A stretch of DNA of 64,000 bases, taken from positions 31,193-95,192 of the forward strand of contig JACTAT010000242.1 of assembly GCA_014526335.1 (NCBI GenBank), in the 5' to 3' direction. The notes below the pieces were generated by a model. It had not been told where the DNA came from. It was given only the letters and a program-made list of their open reading frames with translations, and did not search any database. Made by a program: the position numbers and the translations under genes. This DNA comes from Chrysaora quinquecirrha (taxonomy: Eukaryota > Cnidaria > Scyphozoa > Semaeostomeae > Pelagiidae). Positions 40,805 through 53,800 of the stretch are shown here, one piece after another; position 1 is the first letter of the stretch; each line of letters starts with the position of its first letter.

Positions 40805-43742
40805 ATGTCAGTTTTCAAGCCCGACATTTGTTCTGTCTGCCTCGTTCCAAATCCAAGCATTGTTGAACTTGAAAATGGTATGGCCTAAGGAAGCATGGCT
40901 GCTGGTTTAAGACTGCTTTGGTGAGCTTGCATGGAAGTTAACAGAGATCTGCTGTTTTAGAAGAGACCGCTGTGTTAGAAGGGCAACATGAAGGTCCCAC
41001 CAGAGCAGTGAGATTCAACACCGATGGAAACTACTGTTTAACTTGTGGGAGTGACAAAACCTTAAAGTTGTGGAACCCACACACCAAAACACATCTCAAG
41101 ACGTATGTTGGTCATGGGTTAGAAGTATTAGACGCTGTATCATCAGCAGATAATGATAAAATAGCTTCATGTGGAGGAGACAAGGCGATTATCCTTTGGG
41201 ATGTTGCAACAGGAAAGGCTATCAGGAGATTTAGGGGCCATCTCAGTGTAAGTTTTGACAGACAGGTGGAAATTGAACAATTCTAGTCCATAAACAAATA
41301 AAAGAAAGTGTTACAATGGTGCAAAAGCTATGACGTCACATAAATTTATTTTAAAACTTCTAGGTGTCTTTTTCGAGGGTCTATTATATTAGCAGGCCTC
41401 AAAATGCAAAAAATCCAGCTCAAACCCAACGTCAAAGGCACAATAAATTGCAGCCAATGAACATTATTCAATAACGATTAACTACTTGTCAAATGACACC
41501 GAGTAATTGCTCACGTTGTCACTTGGTTACTCTTCATTCTTCGTTTTCTACTCCCAAAGAGCCCTTTCCATGTCAAAATTGCTTATGAAATTAAGAATGT
41601 AGCTGTAGCCTTTTTCGGTTAAAAGGCAGAGCTGAGTGCACTATGCCATAAGCTGATGTCAATGCACACTAAAAAAAGCAACTTATTCTGAAGCTGCAAA
41701 TTGTAGAAACAGCATTGCAAAATCTGTCAGTCCCACACAAAATAGGGGTCAAAGCTGCAATGCTTAAACCTTTAAAGTCCTCTTTTCTGAAAAAACAAAA
41801 CAAGCAATGAGAAATGTTGTGATCCTGGTCCATAAGTTCATTGTATTTTGCTCTGGTCTAAATACAGTTTAGAATCCTTTCAAAATTTTTTGCCCAACCT
41901 CTGATTCCCCAAACCTCCGAAGACATTTTGCCCAACCCACCATTTGTGTTAGAATATTAAGGAGACATTAATTTTCCTTGTAGAAAATTAATTGTGTCAG
42001 AGCTAACCAAGAAGATTTCACTGTGCTTATTTCTGGTTCTTATGATTCAACTGTCAGGTGTTGGGATACCAGATCAAGAAGTCAAGAGGCTCTTCAAGTA
42101 TTAAGTGAAGCTAAAGATAGTGTTTCTTCTGTGCAGGTTTCAGAGCATTCTATTCTCAGTGGGTAAATACAATAACATTTCCTTTAAATGCGAGCTGATA
42201 GGCTGGCCCCAGAATTGAAATTTGGCTTTGTACACTAAAGAATAAAACAAAAAACCTATTGTTTTCAATAGTTAATTACAAAATTTGCCACAAAACAATG
42301 AAGCTTTGTAATCTTGGGCTGGCCAAAATAATGTAGAGCACCCCCAAAAAATGCAACCTTCTCACTGAAGAAATTTAATAAGCACACTGATGCCTTTGTT
42401 CTGAAAAGGGCACTTCATGAATTAAGCCAACAACAATTCAAGATTTAAAGAGCTCAGGTAATTAAATGTTGATATGTACACTAAGGGGACAAACGTATGG
42501 AAACACCTAACTTATAATGGCAGCAAACAGTGGCCTAGGGCTGAAAGAAGATAACTTACATAACAAGCTACTGCGACTGAACAGCTGCCCTGCACTTGAC
42601 TTTGATGCAAAACATTCATCATTCAATTGACTTTCATTAAGGAGTGAAGGATTTGTTTGTTATTTTTGTCAAAAATTAACAGTAATTTTGCTACATTTTA
42701 TTACTAAAACTCTTATTTTTTAGCTCAGTTGATGGCTTCACCAGAGAGTATGACTTAAGACTAGGAAAAATGACAGAAGACTGTCTGGGTGAGCCGGTAA
42801 CCAGTGTTTCATTCACTAACGATGGTCAGTGTATTTTGGTATCAACACTTGATAATACCATCAGACTAATGGACAGATATTCTGGCGAGCTGCTTAACAG
42901 GTTTGGGGATGTCTATATTTCTTTTCTTTCAGTAAGCAACAGTTGTAAGTGCTCACAAGTGCAAATGCTCATTCCCCTTAGTTTTATTACGAGTCCCATT
43001 TTTAAAAATTAGCGAATGTCCGTTTGTCATCGCGAGTATTCGCTATGGGGCTGCATGTCCCAACAATTGCAGAAGCATCGCCGTCTTCAAGGCTGTTGGT
43101 TCATCTTGCTGTGGCCAGGAAAAATATTTCCCCCTTAGAAGGTATTGTAATGTATTGTAATGTAGTGCAATGTAATGTAACATAATGTAATGTTGTAATG
43201 TGACGTTGCATTCATTTCCTTGTAATTATGATGGGATTAAAAAGTACTTCTAAGCCTTAAAGTACACGTTTTTTATAAGAAACTGCTTTATAGGAAACCC
43301 ACTAGTGAGATTTCTGGCAAATTACAATAGATTCTTGTGTTCTTTTGTTTCATTAAAATTTAAGAAGCATTGACAAGTGAGGCTTAAGCTAGGTTTCTTA
43401 TATAAAAAAACGTGTAACCCAAATTTGAAAGAGTCGAAAAAGTGAATCTTTTGTTCCCGTTAATGTGTGGTTCTATTATTTTATGACAGTTTCGTGGGAC
43501 ATCAAAATACAACCTACAAGATAGACAGCTGTTTATTAAACAATGATTCCTACGTCCTGAGTGGATCTGAAGATGGTCAAATCTGCTTTTGGGATTTCAT
43601 TGAAGCTAAGATGGTTCATTCAATTGAACATGGCTCAAAAGAAGTTGTTTATTCTCTGTCTGTGCACCCTCATGGCAACTGTTTACTATCTGCCAGCAGT
43701 AATTTTGTAAAGCTATGGAAACCAAAAGAAGAAAAGACTTAG
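40805..43742 (+). CDS. WDR83: WDR83 (MORG1) WD40 scaffold protein, complete, 5 exons, 322 aa
   Basis: WDR83/MORG1 is a seven-bladed WD40 protein found as an ERK-pathway scaffold and in spliceosomes. Exons: 40805-40877 (proposed), 40961-41247, 41984-42162, 42724-42900, 43490-43742 (TAG). Phases agree and give 322 aa; human WDR83 has 315. Exon 2 holds TRAVRFNTDGNYCLTCGSDK and LKLWNPHTKTHLKTY, nearly the human wording. Later blades show GSYDSTVRCWDTRSR, GSVDGFTREYDLRLGK, STLDNTIRLMD and GSEDGQICFWD; the last blade ends KLWKPKEEKT. Exons 2-5 are secure. Exon 1 (MSVFKPDICSVCLVP...) is chosen because its ATG frame is open, it ends at a GTATGG donor in the right phase, and N-termini of this family are short and variable. 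An AATAAA near 44004 may be the poly(A) signal. Confidence 0.93.
43263..43416. mobile_element. Short MITE of the TA/CACG family
   Basis: The ends are TACACGTTTTTTATAAGAAA and TATAAAAAAACGTGTA, total 154 bp, an internally deleted relative of the 400-bp copies. It lies in the last WDR83 intron. Confidence 0.8.
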
Positions 43743-44877
43743 TTGATTACAGTAAGTGACTTTTTGAGCTTGAGTTACACCTGGGGTTACGTTCCCCCTG
43801 GGTAGGTATACATTGGTACATTTTAGGCAGTTGTGTTCGGTTTGCGATTTTTGGATAGTAAAATGCTGTGCCATTGAGAGAACATAAGTAACACACACAT
43901 CTAGAAACATGGTTCATAGGTATATCGAACGATACAAGCAAAAATACAGCGTTGTACTATAACTAAAATCTGTATCAATCACGACTTAAAGTATGCTAAC
44001 AAAAATAAAAAACTAACGATTTAAAGTACTTCAAATTAGAATTGTCATAAAATAAGTTTTTTAATGCATCTTCACAAATCTTTCTGGTATTTAACAAGGC
44101 TAATTATAGCATTGAGCTAATCGACAGATTATTGCAAAACATATATTATATATTAAGATTATATCATAACACGCATAACACGGCTACATTGACAAAATCA
44201 CACACAAAATTTTGTAATTGTTGCGTTCTTTCTGGGCCAAAACAGCATTATTGTATTTAAACTTTCGAATCAACGTTGTTCAATCAAGAGAATAATGGAA
44301 ACTGTTTGCTTAACTGAAAATTTTGCACCCAAAAATATTGCATATTGCATGTCTCCTACCCAAAAATATGGGGGCAATTTTCACAGAGGGATGGGTCAGC
44401 ATGAGCGATTTCATAAATGTACATTAATGATTCCATAAAGAAAACAGCTAAGACCGGACCCGGGCAGGGGGGTACTTAGTATGATTTGGGTATGGGTATG
44501 TGCCGCCCATATAGGTGCGTTTTTGGCCCTGAAATTCTCTAAACATGGGTATGATTTTAACCAAAACCCCATAAAAGTGGGTAGTAAATTAAAGAAAAGT
44601 CCAAAGTTTAACTTTAATTCGGTGAGAAAAGTGGTAAAATTGCGTCAAAGATGTTCGTAGTACAATATCAAGCAATAATTAGGTCTAGAAAGTCTTATTA
44701 TTCTCATATTCCGCTTATTTTTACTCACAAAATAGGGTCCGTTTCTGCAAAAATTTACATTATAAGTGGGTGGGTTTCTCAAATCTGGGCGGCACATCCC
44801 CGTCCATTCATAAGTCATGGAGACCGGCATATAAAAGCTTTCATTTCTACTTATATGCGGGTTTTTGCTGTAATAGA
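43743..44877. other. Convergent 3' spacer between WDR83 and AGPAT1
   Basis: The two genes end tail to tail 1135 bp apart. The plus-strand AATAAA near 44004 fits WDR83. Sequence at about 44480-44850 resembles 4960-5480 (both have ACCCATGT/GGGTGGG words and GGCACATCCC or GCACATCCC), a dispersed repeat. No gene is seen. Confidence 0.5.
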
Positions 44878-47800
44878 TCACTTGGACTTATTCTTATTAG
44901 GTAAAGGTTTAAGATTAATATACTCGTCTTCATGGTCTTTCATTATCTGATTATAAGCGTCTATCATTACATTACGACATTTTGCAGTCAGTTCAGGAAC
45001 ATCATCTTTGCTTAAACCTTCTGTATCTATTGGAGGTAATACCTTGACCCTCATTGTTCCTGAAAAAAAATCAAAATACACTTGTCTGCTAAGAAATTAA
45101 GGGTATATAGGTATGAAAATATATTTTTGGTGTTATAGAATTTAAAGACGGAAAGTTACGTTACAGTTATTTGAATAGTTTTTGAGTGGTACGAAATTTA
45201 AAAATTGCGAGAAATAGCAGGAACATTCTGGATTTACTTAAAAACGTTCTTCGTCTGACACTCCTCAGAGTGCAAACTGCTAGACTAAGGCAGAATTAAT
45301 ACCCAAATGGGAATCGAAATGCGCCAATGAGAAAGTAAAATTGTGTTTATAACACCAACCAGCTTGCGGATCTCAGTAGTAGGTTACTTAATCGAGACCT
45401 CGACCCTGGCTCTGAGGCTACCGTTGCTGGGGCTCGAACCCCGTCCTGGATTAAGCCACGACGTCACCATACGTATGCCACGTACGTAGGTCAGCTTTGG
45501 CAGCTATAAAAGTGACGTGGACCTGCAGCTTTTGCCCCCTGACTGGTAATCTAGAACGAATACTCCATTTACTTTGCCGACCTCAGAAGGAGTTAAAATT
45601 ATCACTCATCATTATGACTTCTTAAAAGTGCAGTTGATTGCAGCAATTCAGATTTTGTTTTGTTACGATGAAAGACCTAAGCTTTTGGCTATAAACAAAA
45701 ATTAATATACACAAGTTATAGTTTGCTGGTACAGAACTTCAAAATTGCGAGAAAGAGCGAAGACATGTTTGGACATATGTTAGAGGCCCCCCAAGGGGGT
45801 GCAAAATTACGCGATCACGCGCGATTTTTGACGATTCACGCAATCACGCACGATAAAACTTCATTTTCTCGTGCACACAACTTCAGGCGTTGCTCCCCGA
45901 AATTTTGAGCAGGATCAACATTCAAGATGTTTAACTTCATATATCTAAAGGATTGGCTTTGAAAAATTCTTTCAACGACGAGTACACGCATTTTTTTTTT
46001 ATAAGGAAGTTCGGCTCAGGCCCAGTACTAAAAATTCCTTAACTGACAGCCAAATTTGAGTACTGAAAATTCCTTAGCGATTCCTTAACTTTTATACTTG
46101 TTTCTTAAAAGTAAACCCAGGGACAAGGGAATATAGGGACATGAAGGTGTCAGAAGACGAAAGAAATGAATACTAATTAAACCATTGACAAAAAGAGTAT
46201 TGCTTGTTCGTTTTATACATGTAAATGATCAGCTTCACAAGACTTCATCATTTTTAATAAAGTCAGATTCCTTAATAGTCTCTGATCCAGTACTGGAATT
46301 CCTTAAGTTTTTGCCTATCCGAGTACTACCTTCCTTATAAAGCACTTCCTTATAAAAAAAATGCGTGTATGTAACAGGAAATACACAAAATTAAGATTTT
46401 AGGGGACTTAACTAATTCATCATATGAGAGAATGACAGAAACATGGTTAACTGACAATGCTTGATGGATAAAAGGGCATTCCTGCATTCAAGAAATCTCT
46501 CAGTTATGTTGCCAACACTGTAAATCACGAAATCACAAGCAGTGCAACATTTCATGCAACACGCAGGAGTTTAGATTCACGCATTCACGCGCAAAAAATT
46601 CTCGCAGAACCGCTTGGGGGGCCTCATGTTGAATTCTGTAGTTTGTCCTAAGATGGTTCCGCTCTTTCTTGCAATACACAGTTTACCTTGAAAAATCAAT
46701 ATACAATCAAAAACAAAGGAATCACAGAAAATCTTTTAAAAAAATGATCCACATACCTGAGCCAAAAATCTTGTTTGGTATGTCTATGAAATTCCGACAA
46801 TTTCCAATTACTACAGGCACAATTGGAATCTGTGAAAATGCAGAATAATACAATCTAGCATACTCTTAAGGTTTTATTTTGGGCGGCATGTGCAAGTTCA
46901 AGGCAGAAACATTATACCACTTATATACACTGGAGCTGCTCCGCCCTTTTTTATCCGTTTCTGCAAATCTGAAAGCATAGAGGTTTGTAGCATAGTAAAG
47001 TCGTGGCTACACGTGCGACTTTTCACGTGTTCTGATGACGCGACACACCTGGAAATGTCCTGTTCTGAGCAATCCTGAGGTGGCTACACGCTGCGACAGA
47101 AATTCTGCGACAATCAACTTGCGTGATAAGGAGAATGGGCCCTAGAAAATTACCAGGAAAAGGCGCCTAAACAATGCAATGTGTTGCGTCACCAATTCAA
47201 AAAAACCGGCTACACGCTGCAACATTACTGGCGACAAGCAAAAACATGTCGCGAAAAGTTCAACCAAAGCAATGTTCTGCAACCGTATTTTCTAAGGTCG
47301 CATAGCATCCTGTTCGAAAATCTGTACCTGGCTACGCATGCGACTATTAGTTTTCCAATCACGGCGACAATTTTTTAACATGTTCTGTCGCCATTTGAAG
47401 CAAAGATGGCATGTGTAGCCACGGCTTAAAAGAATACCTAACAGATCTTTTGCCCAATTGCTAATCAGTAAGGAAACATTCTTCAGGTCATTGGCCTGGC
47501 CATAAAGAAATGCAAAATAATTAGCTACAGGCATGTTTATTAGAATGCCCCTAACAGCAGGGTAAGATAGAGAACTGTCAACAATAATATCTCTATTACT
47601 AATATGCTTAAATGCAAATCAGGTTGGCCATTGTTCTGTTCCCCGTACTGAGCCTTATAAACGGTCGGACATGAAAGGCTTTTTCCCTAGGCCACCTAGA
47701 GATGCGCTTCTTTTTTTAATCGATCCCGTTTCTGGCCGGACACTGTTTTAAGATTTTGCTAAGCGTTTTGAAACCTATAAGTTGGTTAAAACTTCGATTT

Positions 47801-50800
47801 TCTTTCGGCTCGAAAAAGTTTTGATTTTCATGGCGGCCATCTATTGTTCCTCTCACCACACGCACAGTGATTCTTTTGTCCTGCGGAAGTATTTCTTCTT
47901 GATTGTTTGTTTATGTTGCTGAGCTGGAGTTCGGCCTAAAATTATTTCAGTATTTCAAATGGAGGAAATTGCCGAACTTCTCGAGTTTTTTACTCAGAAG
48001 TCTTGCTGTAAATATCTCCTAAAGTTTCTTCAAAAAGTTAGATATTATTTCTGCTGTCGATTCCACGATTATTTCTCATGATTTATCACGCATCCCGACT
48101 CTTTTGTCCTGTCTTTGGATTTTCTTCCTCTTAGTCAGAGGAAAAACAGGTGAAAAGACGCTTTAATTTATTTTGGAATCTTACGAGAAATTTTACCCGC
48201 ATTCTTTCGGGTTTCAAGAAGAGTTCTTGCTTTCATAAGCTTCAGAAATCCCCACGGTAAGAGTTGTGCTTTGCTCTCAGTTTCGTCTAAAATTTTTCTA
48301 CTTATTACACAGTTAAAAAAATTTTAAATCACACACAGTGCACGCAATGTAAACAAAACAAACACGTAATTAAACTCAAATACGCCTAAATTTGTTTGGG
48401 TTCCTTGAAAAAGTCAAAGTTCAAACACAAACAATCGAGATTTTGTGAGTAGAATATTTTTTCATGAAGGACATTTCAAATTGAAGTTTTGGAGTTTTCT
48501 GTTGAATAGGAGAAAAGGAAGGATTATTGAATTTACCCAGGAGTAATTTTGCATAAGATAGGATTTTAATTAATTGCAGACAGCTCATAAACATTTTGTG
48601 AAATTATAGCTCAAGTTGACAGATCACAGTCTGAGATATCCCTCACTTTTATGTATACGACTTTATCACTGTGGTATGGTGATAATGATGATGAAGATTG
48701 TGATGATTATGATGATTGTTGCCAATAAAACTTTTTTCAGCTCAGACAAATGTATTGATTAGTTTCTTGGGTCTCCTTACTCAACAGGAAATATCCAAAT
48801 TTTACCAACAGCTTTGTATCTTCAATCAATGATTGTTTTCATTTTGCTGATGATGTTTATTTCAATAGACTAGCTTTTAACTTTAAGCCTGCTACGCAGG
48901 CAGCCAGTTTTACCATAGTACCAGATTAGCCTTGGCAAGACAAGATTCTTCCTTCAGAATTCTATTACTAATATGCTTAAATGCAAATCAGGTTGGCCAT
49001 TGTTCTGTTCCTCGTACTGAGCCTTATAAACGGTCGGACATGAAAGGCTTTTCCCTAGGCCACCTAGAGATGCGCTTCTTTTTAATCGATCCCGTTTCTG
49101 GCCGGACACTGTTTTAAGATTTTGCTAAGCGTTTTGAAACCTATAAGTTGGTTAAAACTTCGATTATCTTTCGGCTCGAAAAAGTTTTGATTTTGATGGC
49201 GGCCATCTATTGTTCCTCTCACCACGCACAGTGATTCTTTTGTCCAGCGGAAGTATTTTTTCTTGATTGTTTGTTCATGTTGCTGAGCTGGCGTTCGGCC
49301 TAAAATTATTTCAGTATTTCAAATGGAGGAAATTGCCGAACTTCTCGAGTTTTTTACTCAGAAGTCTTGCTGTAAATATCTCCTAAAGTTTATTCAAAAA
49401 GTTGGATATTATTTCTACTGTTGATTCCTCGATTATTTCTCATGATTTATCACGCATCCCGACTCTTTTGTCCTGTCTTTGGATTTTCTTCCTCTCAATC
49501 AGAGGAAAAACAGGTGAAAAGACGCTTTAATTTATTTTGGAATCTTACGAGGAATTTTACCCGCATTCTTTCGGGTTTCAAGAAGAGTTCTTGCTTTGAT
49601 AAGCTTCAGAAATCCCCACGGTAAGAGTTGTGCTTTTCTCTCAGTTTCGTCTAAAATTTTTCTACTAATAACACAGAAATTTAAATCACACACAGTGCAC
49701 GCAATGTCAACAAAGCAAACACGTAATTAAACTCAAATACGCCTAAATTTGTTTGGGTTCCTTGAAAAAGTCAGAGTTCAAACACAAGCAATCGAGATTT
49801 AGTGAGTAGAATATTTTTTCATGAAGGACATTTCAAATTGAAGTTTTGGAGTTTTCTGTTGAATAGGAGAAAAGGAAGGATTATTGAATTTACCCAGGAG
49901 TAATTTTGCATAAGATAGGATTTTAATTAATTGCAGACAGCTCATAAACATTTTGTGAAATTATAGCTCAAGTTGACAGAGCACAGTCTGAGATATCCCT
50001 CACTTTTATGTATACGACTTGCTCACTATGGTATGGTGATAATGATGATGAAGATTGTGATGATTATGATGATTGTTGCCAATGAAACTTTCAGCTCAGA
50101 CAAATGTATTGATTAGTTTCTTGGGTCTCCTTACTCAACAGAAAATATCCGAATTTTACCAACAGCTTTGTATCTTCAATCAATGATTGTTTTATTTTGC
50201 TGATGATGTTTATTTCAATAGACTAGCTTTTAACTTTAAGCCTGCTACATGAGCAGCCAGTTTACCATAGTACCAGATTAGCCTTGGCAAGACAAGATTC
50301 TTCCTCCCAAGAGTTCATCGCCTTGGCGGGAACCATGTGACCTGTCTACCATCGCTGAACTTTCGCTAGAGTCCGGGAGGTTAGTCCTCTATGGCATCCC
50401 TAAACCTCCCGGACTCTGGCGAAAGTTCAGCGATGGTAGACAGGTCACATGGTAATCTGGTACTATGGTAAACTGGGCTAATGTAACAGGCTTAAAGTTA
50501 ATCTCTATTACTAATATGCTTAAATGCAAATCAGGTTGGCCATTGTTCTGTTCCCGTACTGAGCCTTATAAACGGTCGGACATGAAAGGCTTTTCCTAGG
50601 CCACCTAGAGATGCGCTTCTTTTTAATCGATCCCGTTTCTGGCGGACACTGTTTTAAGATTTTGCTAAGCGTTTTGAAACCTATAAGTTGGTTAAAACTT
50701 GATTTTCTTTCGCTCGAAAAAGTTTTGATTTTCATGGCGGCCATCTATTGTTCCTCTCACCACACGCACAGTGATTCTTTTGTCCTGCAAGTATTTTTCT

Positions 50801-53800
50801 TCATTGTTTGCGCCGTAAAATGGAGGAGCAAGAAAATGGAGGAATCCCCTGTCAGCCGTAAAATAGCGGAATCGGCTATTTCCTGGGGGGAAACGCGTGT
50901 AACCTTGCTGAATTCACTTCAGTTATTTTTAGAGGCAAGAAAAGGAAATATATAAGCTTGATAAATTTGATTTATTATATATGAAATGAAGGAGTGATCT
51001 TTGGTAAGGCCTAATATAACGTTATTTTGGCCTAAACTTGATTTAAAATGCATCTTCAACTTCAAGGATATTATTTTCAGGTGGTGAAAAGTTAACCACG
51101 TTGAGTTTTTAAATTTTTGTCAATAAAAGTTGAGAATTTAGTGCTTACAGATGTAAATATGTCCTATTTTCTTGACCTCTAAAATAAAATTATAGTTCTT
51201 TAACTACTTCAATTGTTTATAATTATTCCTCTGCTCGAGGCTTAAGGGACCATCGACAAAAGACTTTCGTCCCCGTTAACGGATTTTGTCCGTTAAAGTC
51301 TGAACCCCCCCCCCCTCGTTAACGGACACATATTTTTTATGGTGGCTCGGATACGCTTAAAGCAGGCCTTTGTTTTCATAAACTCGCGCGATGATGGCCT
51401 ACCTATCTAGCATGTGTCACAATGCAAACAAATTTTGATGATGTGTGAGCTTAAAGTTTTCAAACCTGAAGTCCATATATTTATATTTCAACTTTCAGTC
51501 ATTTCACTCTTTCTTTGAAACAAAAGCAACACATTCTCTTCGTCTTTTTCAATTTCAATGTGATCGGTATGCATGCAATCGGTTTTCTTTCCTTTATGTA
51601 ATTTTTCCTCCTCCGCTTTTCTCTCCCTGTGGCCCGTGGCCTGATCAACAGAAATGTATTTTGCGGGCAGGAAACAGAAATTACCACAAAAGAATTTCGA
51701 CTTTTATTAGCTTCTCAAGAAGGGTGAGTTGATTTTAAGTAGAGCAGAGGGTCGTAGGTGTTGGCCAAAACAAAATTCAGCCTTGTTCTACAATATTACA
51801 TACTTTCATTAGGACCTTTTCGCAACTTTTCTTTATAAAGATTTTCGTCCCCAATGTGACAGTTTTAACGGATTCATGTGAGACCCCCTCCCCCCTTAAC
51901 GGACAAATTCCGTTAACGGGGACGAAAGTCTTTTGTCGATGGCCCCTAAGGTGGTAAAAACTCCCGCCGTAAAATAGCGGAATGGCTAGGCCCGTTATGT
52001 AAAATCGACGAAATCTCTGAAAATATGTCCCTGTGACAATTTCCTCTAATAGATTGATACACTGGTCTTGTTTGGTTGCAGAATTGGCATAATTCCATTC
52101 CTCTCCTCGAGGTTGAAGGTGGTAAAAACTCCCGCCGTAAAATAGCGGAATGGCTAGGCCCGTTGATATCTCCAAGAAAATATGGGATTTTCAAATTCTA
52201 TGAAGTAAATATTGTCCAAGTACATCTAATGAATAATTGTTTATAGCAATATTTCAGGCAAACTTCTAATTCCACTCGAGATGTGTGATGTGTAGGCCTA
52301 GACCTATATTGTTTTGCTTGACTTCTAGGCCCATCACCAAGCTCTGATTTCAAATGAGAGTAATTCTGTGTCATGTCGCGTATCTAGGCTGTTATTTTCT
52401 AAAATAACAAAATAAGCCATGCAAGTACAATAATTAGACACTTTATTGATAAAAATAAAAAAAATATTGATTCCGCTATTTTACGGCTGAGGGGAGATTC
52501 CTCCATTTTCTTGCTCCTCCATTTTACGGGGCTCAGAGCCACTAGGGTTGTTCTTTTTTGAACTCCAAGGGATCACCACTTACGTTTCGATAGTGTTGTT
52601 CTTATTGCGTATTATTTTTGGAAAACTCTTCTCTTTGGAAAGTGTTGGTTTAGCTGACATTATCCAAACTGTTTCTTTCATTAAACTGGAACTACTTTGG
52701 TCAATTTATAACAACGCCGGGTAAGTTGTATTTATGTTCTTCTCCCTTCCCTTGAAAAATCGTTGCTCACAAATGCAGGATAGCCTAGCTTTATTTATGA
52801 ATTCAGAATTGATAAAGAGATGAGTCTGACTTCAAAATAATGAAGGGAATTTGCCAATGATTTTCCAATCGACTATAATCTGTAAATAACAGGTATAACG
52901 TAAGGGCTAAAGTCTAGATAATAGGCCTACCTAATATGAGGCAAAATTTCCTCTGTCCGATTTTTAGATTTTCCCATCAAGGTACTATAACCTTTCTAAT
53001 ATGATGGCCTTTTAAGCTATTGCAACCTAACTTTTTATTGCTGATGAAATAAACCAATATCTCCAAAAGTTTATATGGTTATAATTTCCTCTGTCTGATT
53101 ATAGGCCAATTTTTAGATTTAGATTTTCCCATCAAGGTACTATACCCTTTCTAATATGATGGCCTTTTAAGCTATTGCAACCTAACTTTTATTGCTGATG
53201 AAATAAACCAATATCTCCAAAAGTTTATATGGTTATGATAGAGAAATTTCAATGTTCTTTGAAATGTTTGAAATCTGTTCAATTTCACCATATGTATTAA
53301 TTCTCCATGATTTTGTAAGAATTTGTTTCCTTTACATGAAATTTCAATGTTCTTTGAAATGTTTGTAATATGTTGAATTTCATCATATGTATTAATTCTC
53401 CATGACTTTGTAAGAATTTGTTTCCTTTACATGAAATTTCAATGTTCTTTGAAATGTTTGTAATATGTTGAACTTCACCATATGTATTAATTCTCCATGA
53501 CTTCACCATATGTATTAATTCTCCATGATTTTGTAAGAATTTGTTTCCTTTACATGAAATTTCAATGTTCTTTGAAATGTTTGAAATCTGTTGAATTTCA
53601 CCATATGTATTAATTCTCCATGACTTTGTAAGAATTTGTTTCCTTTACATGAAATTTCAATGTTCTTTGAAATGTTTGTAATCTGTTGAATTTCACCATA
53701 TGTATTAATTCTCCATGATTTTGTAAGAATTTGTTTCCTTTACATGAAATTTCAATGTTCTTTGAAATGTTTGTAATATGTTGAATTTCATCATATGTAT

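Noticed and set aside
40892..40920. Start codon ATGGCTGCTGG as the WDR83 N-terminus
   Set aside because: Its frame reaches the GTGAGC donor at 40921 in the wrong phase; joining to the exon at 40961 gives an immediate stop. The ATG at 40805 fits the phase.
51777..52194. Minus-strand ORFs with a repeated [14 protein letters not shown] peptide
   Set aside because: They are translations of the direct subrepeat inside the inverted-repeat transposon at 50811-52532; not conserved coding sequence.
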